From NCBI RefSeq assembly GCF_007990755.1, contig NZ_BJXA01000041.1, forward strand, positions 1 through 64,000: 64,000 bases of DNA. Reading direction: 5' to 3'. The notes under the pieces were generated by a model. The model was given only the letters and a program-made list of their open reading frames with translations, did not search any database and was not told the origin of the DNA. Source of the stretch: Nocardia ninae NBRC 108245. GTDB lineage: Bacteria; Actinomycetota; Actinomycetes; Mycobacteriales; Mycobacteriaceae. The position numbers were made by a program, and so were the translations under genes. Shown here piece after piece: positions 52,446 to 60,800 of the stretch (its first letter is position 1; each line of letters opens with the position of its first letter).

Positions 52446-53081
52446 TCAGATCGCGGATTCGGGCACATCCGGTGCTTGGAGCCTATCGAATGGCGCCGCG
52501 ATGGTGTTCAGCCTTGTGTTGGCCTCGGCGACGGCGGGATGCTGAGCAAAGGCCCGCCAGCCTGATCCTGCACGATTCAATGTCTCAGTGTTTCCGTCCG
52601 GTATTTCCACGGCCATGGTCGTCAACGTCGACAGCAACAGAAGCTCTGCGCTGTCCGGCCAGAATGTCAGTCGGGCTTCGCTGGGGCTAGAGGTTCCTGG
52701 GCCCGGAATCGGCGGAATCCCGGTCGTACCGAGCGATGGTGCCGCCGTCACAGCTGGCTTCACCGGCGCCGCGCCTTTGTTGGGGTCCCGGTTGGCGTTG
52801 TAGTTCGCGGTTTGCCAGTTGTGTCCGGCGAGGTGGAGTACGTCTCCGAGCTGCTGCGTTGCGCCCGCGTAGGCGGTGATGGTGGCGAGCAGGTCAGCAG
52901 TGTGTTGCTTGTAAGCTGTGTTCCAGTTGACCACTGCGGGATAGTGGCCGCCCGTGCCGAAGGTGTCCTTCAGCGCGGGTGTCATTGTCTCTGTTACGGC
53001 GGACACCAAATCGGTCGTCAGTTCGAACAACCCTTTGGCCGCGCTGTAGTAGGCGTTGGGGTCAATCGTGATCGGTGCCAC
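52446..53081 (-). CDS. helical/proline-rich T7SS-type protein
   Basis: A 211-residue protein: N-terminal helices with ITIDPNAYYSAAKGLFELT, a W-containing turn (GHNWQTANYNANRD), a Pro/Ala/Thr linker (~100-135) and a C-terminal helical segment. It resembles the non-toxic targeting part of actinobacterial WXG/ESX substrates. GTG start overlaps the preceding WXG100 gene by 64 bp, with AAAGG upstream. Its stop lies within an open frame that leads into the lysozyme-like gene. Confidence 0.6.
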   Translation of the reverse strand: MAPITIDPNAYYSAAKGLFELTTDLVSAVTETMTPALKDTFGTGGHYPAVVNWNTAYKQHTADLLATITAYAGATQQLGDVLHLAGHNWQTANYNANRDPNKGAAPVKPAVTAAPSLGTTGIPPIPGPGTSSPSEARLTFWPDSAELLLLSTLTTMAVEIPDGNTETLNRAGSGWRAFAQHPAVAEANTRLNTIAAPFDRLQAPDVPESAI

Positions 53082-53485
53082 TGAACGCCCGCCTTTCTGA
53101 TGTCGATGCGTGGCCGTGGAGGCGCGCCCGCAGTGGGCTTCGTGGACATGACGGCCGCCACCTGACCGCTACTGCGGGCATGCCTGCTATTTCCCCGCAG
53201 CATGTTCAAATTCAGCGCCATTGCTTCGGTGTAGTGACCGTGTGCGCGTTTTGCGGCATCGCTCATATCGCTGACTCCGTCGACGAACTCTAGTGCGCCG
53301 GTCGCCCACTGGCGGTGGGCCTCGGTATAAGCCGCCGCGGCGATGCCGTCCCAGCTTCCGGCGTCCAAGTCTGCGACCTTGCGCTCGAGTTCGGCGAGGT
53401 GGTCGCGCAAGAACCCGGCGAGTCCCGACAGCCGTGCTACGAGCTGATCGAGGTGATCGAGATCGACGTGGAATTCGTCGGTCAC
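53018..53485 (-). CDS. WXG100 family protein
   Basis: A 155-residue protein whose first ~95 residues form the ESAT-6-like hairpin: two long helices around SWDGIAAAAYTEAHRQW (the WxG turn), preceded by FHVDLDHLDQLVARLSGLAG. The basic C-terminal tail overlaps the next gene and may be dispensable. The start overlaps the preceding WXG gene by 4 nt. Such proteins dimerise and are exported by ESX machines. Confidence 0.8.
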   Translation of the reverse strand: MTDEFHVDLDHLDQLVARLSGLAGFLRDHLAELERKVADLDAGSWDGIAAAAYTEAHRQWATGALEFVDGVSDMSDAAKRAHGHYTEAMALNLNMLRGNSRHARSSGQVAAVMSTKPTAGAPPRPRIDIRKAGVQWHRSRLTPTPTTARPKGCSN

Positions 53486-53814
53486 AGGTTCAGGCTCGAC
53501 GTTCGTGACGCGGCCGCGGTGTCCTGAGCCTGATAGTTCTCGGCGCTTACACCGAGCTTGTCTGCCATGACCGCCAATGCGTCAACTATCTTGCCGCCGC
53601 CATCGCGGGATTCCCGCCACCCTTCGGCGAAAGCTGTTGCCGCGGTATCGCTCCAGCCGCTGGACGTCAGTTCGTCTACCTCACGCCCGGCGGAGTCCAG
53701 CGCCGATCGAAATGTCTGTGCCAGGCTGTAGACGTAGCGACCGATCGCCCGTACCTCGTCGGGTACGACGGACGGCTCTCCACTGATATTCGGAGTCCCC
53801 CCACTCTCACTCAT
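53482..53814 (-). CDS. WXG100 family protein
   Basis: A 110-residue ESAT-6-like protein: helix (EVRAIGRYVYSLAQTFRSAL), turn SSGWSDTAATAFAEGW with a W-x-D variant of WxG, second helix, and the C-terminal YQAQDTAAA. It probably pairs with the next WXG100 protein as in EsxA-EsxB dimers. First gene of the five-gene cassette. The ATG at 53814 lacks a Shine-Dalgarno but has a promoter placed for a leaderless mRNA. Confidence 0.8.
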   Translation of the reverse strand: MSESGGTPNISGEPSVVPDEVRAIGRYVYSLAQTFRSALDSAGREVDELTSSGWSDTAATAFAEGWRESRDGGGKIVDALAVMADKLGVSAENYQAQDTAAASRTSSLNL

Positions 53815-53822
53815 GCGACACG

Positions 53823-53851
53823 ATTCTATCGGCGCCCGATGCGATGTCCAA
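53823..53851 (-). promoter_or_regulatory. promoter of the WXG cassette, possibly leaderless
   Basis: On the minus strand, TTGGAC (53846-53851) and TAGAAT (53823-53828) are separated by 17 bp. The -10 ends 8 nt before the ATG, so transcription would start at or next to the start codon. Leaderless mRNAs are common in actinobacteria. Confidence 0.5.
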
Positions 53852-54087
53852 GGTCGCTTAGCCGCTGGATGTTGTCCCGTATGGACCAGGTGCTGTGATC
53901 CAGCACCACTGACTCCACCTGCGTCCGCCCGATGACCTTCCGACGCATTGTTAGCTGCCGCTGAACAAGCTGTTCTCCTCACCTTCAGGAACCGTTGAAA
54001 CACAACAGGTTCCATCGGCGACCTCCGCGTGATCCGATTCGCCGCCGTACCCTCGAACGGAGCGACCGCAGATGAAGGGATCGAGCG

Positions 54088-54558
54088 ATGGCCGAACCGG
54101 CTTACGTCACCATCGCGGACGACTATGCGCGGCGGATCCGGAACAGAACCCTTGCCGGCGGCACACAGCTGCCTAGTCACGCGGAACTGGCTGAGCGGCA
54201 TGGTGTGTCGCGGTCGGTGATCCGGCAGGCCATTCAGCTGTTGGCTACTCGGCAACTTGTGCGCACCGTGCCACGGCGCGGGACATTCGTCATCGATCAA
54301 TCGCCGGTGGCTCAACCCGAGAGTCCTACGGTCGACGATGACGTCGACGAGATTCGTGCCGTGGCGCACCCGATCCGCCGAGCGCAACTGGCCGCCAACC
54401 TGATCACCCACTACCAACTCCGTATCGCCGAGCTTTCCGGCATCCGCCAGACCGCCATCGAAGACGCCCACGACCACGGCATGAGCATCGCCGACATCGG
54501 CGAACACCTCGGTCTGGCGAACGGTCGCATCGGCGGGCTGGGGCGAATGGACGCCTAA
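54088..54558 (+). CDS. GntR family transcriptional regulator
   Basis: A 156-residue protein with a GntR winged HTH (LPSHAELAERHGVSRSVIRQ, LVRTVPRRGTFVID) and a short C-terminal part that looks like a second HTH (GMSIADIGEHLGLANGRIG) instead of a ligand domain. Small GntR proteins of this kind regulate transfer or maintenance functions of actinobacterial mobile elements. It is divergent from the WXG cassette and may control it (inferred). Confidence 0.85.
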   Translation: MAEPAYVTIADDYARRIRNRTLAGGTQLPSHAELAERHGVSRSVIRQAIQLLATRQLVRTVPRRGTFVIDQSPVAQPESPTVDDDVDEIRAVAHPIRRAQLAANLITHYQLRIAELSGIRQTAIEDAHDHGMSIADIGEHLGLANGRIGGLGRMDA

Positions 54559-54607
54559 CGACCAGTTCCCCCTGTGTTCCCGAGCGACGGCGGCAAGAAT
54601 CATCGGG

Positions 54608-55105
54608 ATGGAGCGAGTTCCTTTCGATGTTGACGAATACGTGCGCCGGGTGCAGTCGAGCCCCTGTTTCATCTGCGCGATGGTGGCCGGCGAGCACGAC
54701 TCCGACCTGGAGCAGGTCGTCGTGGAGGACGATGAGAACCTCGTGTTCCTCCCGCGCTATCCGTTGCTGGACGGCTATGTGCTCGTGGCGCCGAAGGCGC
54801 ATCGCGAACATGTGGTGCGTGACTTGCCCGAGGATGTCTATCTCCGGTTGATGTCGCTGGTCTATCGGGTCGCCCGCGCGGTGGAGATGGTGGTGCCGAC
54901 GGAGCGCACCTACCTGCTGAGTCTTGGTAGCCAGCAGGGCAATTCGCATCTGCACTGGCATATCGCGCCGCTCCCACCGGGCGTCCCGTATCGCGAGCAA
55001 CAGTTGCACGCGCTGATGTCGGAGAACGGAGTGCTGCCGTGGTCACTCGCGCAAGCAATCGAGATGGCCGGGAAACTGCGGTCGGCGTTGGCCGAGCTCT
55101 CGTGA
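54608..55105 (+). CDS. HIT family protein
   Basis: A 165-residue histidine-triad hydrolase or transferase: SSPCFICAMVAGE N-terminal cysteines, YPLLDGYVLVAPKAH and the active site GNSHLHWHIAPLP (HxHxH). It probably acts on nucleotide conjugates. It is convergent with the MFS gene with only 5 bp between stops. Confidence 0.92.
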   Translation: MERVPFDVDEYVRRVQSSPCFICAMVAGEHDSDLEQVVVEDDENLVFLPRYPLLDGYVLVAPKAHREHVVRDLPEDVYLRLMSLVYRVARAVEMVVPTERTYLLSLGSQQGNSHLHWHIAPLPPGVPYREQQLHALMSENGVLPWSLAQAIEMAGKLRSALAELS

Positions 55106-55110
55106 AACTG

Positions 55111-56274
55111 TCAATCGCGATGGGCGGGTTGGGGGAGGAGTAGGGCCAGGGCAACCGCGAGGACAGGAACGAAACACAGAGCCGTCAGGACTGCTTGTGG
55201 CCCTCGGTGATCGGCGAGCATGCCGAGCAGCGGCACGAACAGTCCGCCGGCGCTGACCGCTAGGCCGAGGGTGACGCCGACGGCGGTGCCGGGGCGGTTC
55301 GGTAGGTAGTCTTGGCTTAGTTTGACGAGCACTGCGAAGGGGATGTTCACCGTGATGCCGGTGAGCGCGGCCAGGGCTAGGCCCAGGAGCGGGCTAGGCA
55401 TTAGACGTAACGCGATCAGCGCGGGGATGGCTGCGACACTGCCGATTTGGATGGTGCGCAGCGTGCCGATGCGGTCGGCGATACGGCCGCCCAGCAGTGT
55501 GCCTGCCACGCCTCCGGCCATGAACGCTGTCAGGGCGGCGCCGCCGAGTGCGCGTGAGCCTCCGAGGGTGTTGATCCAGTACAGCGCGAGGAAGGTGCTG
55601 AGGCCGAAGGAGATGATGGCGCGGACGACGGCGACGGCGGTGAGCACGAGGAACGGAATCCACCGGTCGTGGCCGTCGGTCGAAGTCGGGTCGATCGAGC
55701 CGACGGCTTGCCGCAGTTGGTGCCGCCACAGCAGGAAACCCAGCAAAACCGCTGGGGGAATGAAGAATGCGGTGGCGCCGACGCCGTAGGAAACGAGCGC
55801 CGGTGTGGCGAGTGCGGGGGCCAAGAAGAATCCGACGCTGCCACCGGCGGCGAACAAACTCATAGCTGACGCGCTGTTTCCCGCGTCCCGACGGGCATCC
55901 CGGCCTGCCGACGGGTGGAACGCGGCAACGCCGATCCCGGAGAGCAGCAACAAGATCCACACCATGGGGTAGGTCGGTGCCAGCCCGGACAATCCGGCGC
56001 CGAGTCCGGCCACTGCCACCCCGGCGGGCGCAAGCCAGAGCAACCGCCACCGATCGGCGAGCAGGCCGAGCACCGGCTGGGGGAGCGAACTCCCCAACGC
56101 CGCGGCGAGCGCCAGTCCCGACGCGGCGACATAACTGTAGTTCCGCTCCAGCACGAAGAACGGAATGCTCGCGGGCACCAAACCTTGATAGAAGTCGTCG
56201 ACCGCGTGGGCAATCACCCAGTACCGCATGCGTTTCCATGCAGACCTCACCATCACAACATCTGTGCTCGCCAT
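55111..56274 (-). CDS. MFS transporter, fosmidomycin-resistance-like
   Basis: A 387-residue protein with 12 predicted membrane segments, beginning WVIAHAVDDFYQGLVPASIP and including GLLADRWRLLWLAPAG (MFS loop 2-3 motif) and GGRIADRIGTLRTI. The HAVDDFYQG start is typical of Fsr-type exporters. ATG at 56274 was chosen since the longer frame runs into the divergent AraC gene; later Met codons are possible. Probably drug or metabolite efflux under the divergent AraC protein. Confidence 0.88.
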   Translation of the reverse strand: MASTDVVMVRSAWKRMRYWVIAHAVDDFYQGLVPASIPFFVLERNYSYVAASGLALAAALGSSLPQPVLGLLADRWRLLWLAPAGVAVAGLGAGLSGLAPTYPMVWILLLLSGIGVAAFHPSAGRDARRDAGNSASAMSLFAAGGSVGFFLAPALATPALVSYGVGATAFFIPPAVLLGFLLWRHQLRQAVGSIDPTSTDGHDRWIPFLVLTAVAVVRAIISFGLSTFLALYWINTLGGSRALGGAALTAFMAGGVAGTLLGGRIADRIGTLRTIQIGSVAAIPALIALRLMPSPLLGLALAALTGITVNIPFAVLVKLSQDYLPNRPGTAVGVTLGLAVSAGGLFVPLLGMLADHRGPQAVLTALCFVPVLAVALALLLPQPAHRD

Positions 56275-56329
56275 GTCCGGCAGCCTATGGACGGCGGGCA
56301 CCAGCAGGATTCCGATAAACTGCCTGATT

Positions 56330-57064
56330 ATGTCGATCTTCCGCCAGGACACCACGGTGGCGAAGACGCTGACCGGCGGAGCGCGCATCGATCGGCATCG
56401 GCATGCCGAGCATCAGGTGGTCTATCCGAGCTCCGGTGTGGCCGAGGTCCGCACCGACGCGGGCAGCTGGATCGCCCCGGCGGACCGCGCGATCTGGATC
56501 CCCGCGGGCAGCTGGCACGAACACCACTTCTACGGCCCGACGCGCTTCCACACGGTGGGCTTCCCGCGTGAGCTGGCCCCCGACTGGACATCCCCGGCGG
56601 TGCTCGCGGCACTGCCGCTGGTCCGCGAGCTCATCATCACCTGCTCGACGGCCCAGGTCCTGCCCGATGCCGAACTGATCCGGCTGCGCCAGGTCCTGCT
56701 CGATCAACTGCGCCGCAGCCCCGAACAACCGTTGCGGCTGCCGGCCGCTCGCGACGAGCGACTCCGAAAGGCTTGCGCGCTGGTCGAATCCGACCTCACC
56801 GAGGTGTGGACACTGGCCGGACTAGGCCGCCGGGTCGGTGCCGGCGAACGGACACTGACCCGCCTGTTCCGCACCGAATTCGCAATGACCTACCCGCAGT
56901 GGCGCACTCAGCTACGGCTGCACCACGCCGTGCAACTACTCGCCGAGCAAGTACCGGTCACCACGGTCGCGTATCGGTGCGGCTGGTCATCGGCCAGTGC
57001 GTTCATCGAGGTCTACCGCCGCACACTCGGCCACACTCCGGGCGCGAGCCGAGGCTTGAAGTAG
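56330..57064 (+). CDS. AraC family transcriptional regulator with cupin sensor
   Basis: A 244-residue regulator: N-terminal cupin (HRHAEHQVVYPSSGVAEV, WIPAGSWHEHHFYG) and C-terminal double HTH (VWTLAGLGRRVGAGERTLTR and VTTVAYRCGWSSASAFIEVY). This NimR/RipA-like layout often regulates a divergent MFS exporter, which is the arrangement here (55 bp between starts). Confidence 0.93.
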   Translation: MSIFRQDTTVAKTLTGGARIDRHRHAEHQVVYPSSGVAEVRTDAGSWIAPADRAIWIPAGSWHEHHFYGPTRFHTVGFPRELAPDWTSPAVLAALPLVRELIITCSTAQVLPDAELIRLRQVLLDQLRRSPEQPLRLPAARDERLRKACALVESDLTEVWTLAGLGRRVGAGERTLTRLFRTEFAMTYPQWRTQLRLHHAVQLLAEQVPVTTVAYRCGWSSASAFIEVYRRTLGHTPGASRGLK

Positions 57065-57152
57065 GCCACCGAAAGTGGTTGCACTGCGAGCGAATCCCGA
57101 GAGGCTCGCCGCCCGATCGAAACCCGCCGCGTGCTCACCCGCGACAAGACCA

Positions 57153-58169
57153 CTACTTCTCGAACTGCGCCCGCTTCCAGTCCCCGTACGGCTCGTCCCG
57201 CTCACGCACAGCCTCCCGGAAACCCTCAGTGGCCGAACGTAATTGAAAGGCATAACCCTCACGAGTATGCCGGGAAATCCCGTCGAAAACCGTGCTGATC
57301 ATCCCCGAATTGGCCACGCCCTGGGCAAGCAACGCACTGTTGAGCGCCAACTTCGCCATCATCAGCTGATTGATCGGCATCCGCGCGATCCGTTCGAGCA
57401 ACGCCTCGGTGCGCTCATCGAGTTCGTCGGCCGGGACGGATTCGACTGCGAGGCCCCATTCCTCGGCCTGCTTACCGGACAAACAGTCACCGGTGAACAG
57501 CAGCCTTTTGGCACGCTGATCACCGAGGCGGTGCGCCCACATCCCCGCGGCCGGGATGCCCCACACGCGGGTGGGCGGATACCCGATCTTGGTGTCGTCG
57601 GCACAGATGATCTGGTCGGCATAGAGCGCAATATCGGTGCCGCCCGCGACGGCGAAGCCATGCAGTTTGGCGACGGTCGGCTTATTGGCGTGCAGCAGAC
57701 TGGCGAAACCGCGGTTGAACCGACTCATCATCGCGTAGTCGACCATGGGATCCCAAGTGCCCCAAGGATTGTGGTTGCGCGCCTGGACCATCGGATCCAG
57801 CACGGTACCGGTGGTGGAGTCCGCGTCGTCGCCCTGGAATCCGCTCTCCGCGAAGAGCGATAGGTCGTATCCACCACAGAAACCCTTGCCGCGCCCGGAA
57901 ACCACCATGACGTGCACCCGCGGGTCGAGGTCGGCCCGCTCGACCGCGTGCGCGAGCTCGATCGGAGTGTCGGAGGTGATGGCGTTGCCGTGCTCGGGCC
58001 GGTTGAAGGTTATTCGCGCGATCCGGCCGGTGACCTCGTAGGTCAGGGTGCGATAGCTGAGGTCGGTGGGCGGCAGCTCGCGGTCGGCCCATGGCGAATC
58101 GGGGGCTTCGGTGAGTCCCTCGTACCAGGCGGCCGGACGGGTCCCGGAATGGTTCTCGAAGTCTGACAA
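57153..58169 (-). CDS. crotonase/enoyl-CoA hydratase family protein
   Basis: A 338-residue crotonase-fold enzyme: ITFNRPEHGNAITSDTPIEL, oxyanion hole SGRGKGFCGGYDLS and KLHGFAVAGGTDIALY. It is longer than usual (about 260) because of an N-terminal ~40-residue extension and an insert around residues 125-150. The start is TTG with AGGAAA upstream. It is divergent from the acyl-CoA dehydrogenase across a dyad-rich promoter, so the two likely form one regulated acyl-CoA degradation unit. Confidence 0.92.
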   Translation of the reverse strand: MSDFENHSGTRPAAWYEGLTEAPDSPWADRELPPTDLSYRTLTYEVTGRIARITFNRPEHGNAITSDTPIELAHAVERADLDPRVHVMVVSGRGKGFCGGYDLSLFAESGFQGDDADSTTGTVLDPMVQARNHNPWGTWDPMVDYAMMSRFNRGFASLLHANKPTVAKLHGFAVAGGTDIALYADQIICADDTKIGYPPTRVWGIPAAGMWAHRLGDQRAKRLLFTGDCLSGKQAEEWGLAVESVPADELDERTEALLERIARMPINQLMMAKLALNSALLAQGVANSGMISTVFDGISRHTREGYAFQLRSATEGFREAVRERDEPYGDWKRAQFEK

Positions 58170-58210
58170 GGGGGTTTCCTGACTACATCGGCGCGAACAA
58201 CTTCACCTGA

Positions 58211-58248
58211 TATTACATACTTGTGTCAATTGACGAAACACTGTAATA
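58211..58248. promoter_or_regulatory. nested dyad operator between crotonase and acyl-CoA dehydrogenase
   Basis: TATTACA (58211-58217) and TGTAATA (58242-58248) are perfect inverted arms. Midway lies the 10-bp palindrome GTCAATTGAC (58225-58234). All share one axis at 58229.5. The site fills the 87-bp divergent spacer, just before the dehydrogenase ATG, and so would control both genes. Confidence 0.7.
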
Positions 58249-58256
58249 CTGATTTC

Positions 58257-59891
58257 ATGCCCACCCACGCGGTTACGAACCAGGTTCCTCCGCTCGTCGA
58301 CTACGACGCCGCCGAGCAGCCGGTGCTGCTCGAGGCGCTGCACCGCGCGGGCGCCGAGCACGCGCTCGACGAGCTGCACGAGATCGGACGGCTGGCGGGC
58401 AGCGCCGAAGCCCTCGAGCTCGGTGACCTCGCCGAGACACACCAACCGGTACTGAAGACACACGATCGTTATGGCAACCGCGTCGACGAGGTCGTCTACG
58501 ACCCGAGTTATCACCGATTGATGACCTACGCGGTCGGCTTCGGATTGCACGGCGCGGTGTGGGCGGACACCCGGCCGAACCCGCACTTGACCCGGGCCGC
58601 GAAATTGAGCGTGTGGGGCCCGGTCGACGCCGGGCACGGCTGCCCGATCTCGATGACCTACGCCGTGGTCCCCGCTTTGCGCGCCGCTCCCGAACTGGCC
58701 GCTCAGTACGAACCTTTGCTGTGCGCAAAGGAATACGACCCGGTCCTGCGTGCGCCGCTGTCCAAGCGCGGTCTGATCGCCGGAATGTCGATGACGGAAA
58801 AGCAAGGCGGCTCGGACGTTCGGGCGAATACCACCGCCGCCACCCCGATGTCGGACGGCAGCTACAGGATCACTGGTCACAAGTGGTTCACCTCCGCACC
58901 GATGTCGGATGTGTTCTTGGTGCTCGCGCAGGCACCGGGCGGGCTTTCCTGCTTCTTCGTCCCGCGCGTACTGCCTGACGGCACCCGCAATACCTTTGCG
59001 CTGCAACGGCTCAAGGACAAGCTGGGCAATCACTCCAATGCCAGCAGCGAGGTCGAATACGACAACACCGTCGGCTGGCTGGTCGGTGACGAAGGGCGGG
59101 GTGTGCCGACGATCATCGAGATGGTCAACCTGACCCGCCTGGACTGCACTATCGGCACCGCCACCGCGATGCGCACCGGGGTCGCCGCGGCCGCGCATCA
59201 TGCCGCGCACCGCAGCGCGTTCGGCGCGACGCTGGCCGATCAACCGCTGATGCGTAATGTGCTGGCCGATCTCGCGATCGAGGCGGAGGCGGCGACCACG
59301 GTCGCGCTGTGGCTGGCCGACCTCACCGATCGCGCGACGGCCGGCGAGGACGGCGCCGACCAGTTGCGCCGGATCGCGTTGGCGGTGAGCAAATACTATG
59401 TGTGCAAACGCGGCCCGATCCACGCCGCCGAAGCGCTGGAATGCTTGGGCGGCAACGGATATGTCGAAGAATCGCGGATGCCGCGGTTGTATCGGGAAGC
59501 CCCGTTGATGTCTGTCTGGGAAGGGTCGGGCAATGTCGCCGCACTCGACACTCTGCGTGCGATGGCCAAACAACCGGAAACCCTCGGCGCCTTTTTCGAC
59601 GAGGTCAAACGCGCGGCGGGCGCCGATGCGCACCTCGACGCCGCAATCACCCGGCTGGAGGGTCAATTCGGCGACTTCGACACCATCCAGCATCGCGCCC
59701 GCCGCATCGTCGGCGATATGGCGCAGGTACTCCAGGCGTCACTGCTTGTTCGCTTCGGTCATCCGGCCGTCGCGGATGCCTTCTCCGTCAGCAGGCTCGG
59801 CGGTGAGCACGGCGATGTTTTCGGTACCTTGCCCACCGGTATCGACAGCGCGGCGATCATTCAGCGTGCCACGCCCAAGACCAGCCGCTGA
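58257..59891 (+). CDS. acyl-CoA dehydrogenase, AidB/FadE8-like
   Basis: A 544-residue flavin-dependent acyl-CoA dehydrogenase of the AidB branch: GMSMTEKQGGSDVRANTT, GHKWFTSAPMSDVFLVLAQA, RLKDKLGNHSNASSEVEY, the FAD box ALECLGGNGYVEESRMPRLY and YREAPLMSVWEGSGN. It oxidises branched or medium acyl-CoAs; the AidB role in alkylation defence is known only for some members. ATG at 58257 follows the operator dyad. Confidence 0.93.
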   Translation: MPTHAVTNQVPPLVDYDAAEQPVLLEALHRAGAEHALDELHEIGRLAGSAEALELGDLAETHQPVLKTHDRYGNRVDEVVYDPSYHRLMTYAVGFGLHGAVWADTRPNPHLTRAAKLSVWGPVDAGHGCPISMTYAVVPALRAAPELAAQYEPLLCAKEYDPVLRAPLSKRGLIAGMSMTEKQGGSDVRANTTAATPMSDGSYRITGHKWFTSAPMSDVFLVLAQAPGGLSCFFVPRVLPDGTRNTFALQRLKDKLGNHSNASSEVEYDNTVGWLVGDEGRGVPTIIEMVNLTRLDCTIGTATAMRTGVAAAAHHAAHRSAFGATLADQPLMRNVLADLAIEAEAATTVALWLADLTDRATAGEDGADQLRRIALAVSKYYVCKRGPIHAAEALECLGGNGYVEESRMPRLYREAPLMSVWEGSGNVAALDTLRAMAKQPETLGAFFDEVKRAAGADAHLDAAITRLEGQFGDFDTIQHRARRIVGDMAQVLQASLLVRFGHPAVADAFSVSRLGGEHGDVFGTLPTGIDSAAIIQRATPKTSR

Positions 59892-59907
59892 AACCGGCTG
59901 GGAGTTT

Positions 59908-60645
59908 TCAAGCGTCCGATGTGACGAGCAGGTGTTCGGCGAATGCCATGAATTCGGTACGGAACGCCGCGTATTCGGCGCGTAGCGCCGACCCCGGCCA
60001 GCCGGCGGGGAGCAGCGGATCGGGCAGCAAGGGATCGTCGAGAATATGCCGCACCGCCGCTGCCGCCACCTCGAACCGCTCGCGCAGCGACGACGAACTC
60101 GCGAACTCGCCCAGCAACCGCTGCGCGTCGTGTGCCCAAAGCCGTGGTGCGAAAAGGGTTTCCGTCAGCGCGACCGGTGAATCCTCGGGCGTCGCGGTGA
60201 ACACCGAAACCCGCCTGCCCGCATCCGGCCCGAGAACGATCTCGATGTTCGCGGGCCGGGTCCACACACCTTCGCGTAATTCGCCGAGTTTGCGGGCGCG
60301 CATGGTATCTCGAAACGCGGTCCGCGCGGGCGCGTCGTCACCGACGGCCGTCACGATCGCCAGATACCATTCGCCGTCCCAAGCCTTCACGACGGGACTC
60401 ACCGCCGCGTCCTGCCTGCGCTGGCGTTCGATCAACCGGTCCGAGAGCCGATATACGCCGTTCGCGCGTTCCAGATCGCCCATGGCAACCATCCGGGTCA
60501 GCGCGACCCGCACGGCCGATTGTTGCAGGCCCAGTTCCTCGGCCACCGAAACGATCCAGCTGACCGGTGCTTCCGCCGGATGCGCGCCGAGCAACGCACT
60601 CAGAATCGCCGACCGAGCGGTCAGCTTTCGCATGCGCTTCGCCAC
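59908..60645 (-). CDS. PaaX family transcriptional repressor
   Basis: A 245-residue PaaX-type protein: N-terminal winged HTH (LGLQQSAVRVALTRMVAMGD), middle domain with AWDGEWYLAIV and a C-terminal helical domain. PaaX repressors respond to aryl- or acyl-CoA thioesters. It is convergent with the acyl-CoA dehydrogenase, and the dyad at 58211-58248 is its likely target (inferred). GTG start. Confidence 0.92.
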   Translation of the reverse strand: MAKRMRKLTARSAILSALLGAHPAEAPVSWIVSVAEELGLQQSAVRVALTRMVAMGDLERANGVYRLSDRLIERQRRQDAAVSPVVKAWDGEWYLAIVTAVGDDAPARTAFRDTMRARKLGELREGVWTRPANIEIVLGPDAGRRVSVFTATPEDSPVALTETLFAPRLWAHDAQRLLGEFASSSSLRERFEVAAAAVRHILDDPLLPDPLLPAGWPGSALRAEYAAFRTEFMAFAEHLLVTSDA

Positions 60646-60800
60646 ACACCCCGTCCTCTCCGCGTCACCGTCGGCCGAACTCCGGCCGACGAACCCGAAA
60701 TTCTACCGACGCGAGCGCCGGGACCGCCGAGCGACATCGCCGCCGGAACTCCCGTGAACTGGCGATGTGCTCCAGTCGAGGTCCGATTCCTCCGGTTTCG

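Noticed and set aside
38270-54600. second copy of the tRNA-Asn 3' end as attR
   Set aside because: I looked for the TTCGAGTCC...GGGGGA segment near the right side of the island by eye and did not find it. It may lie elsewhere or be eroded.
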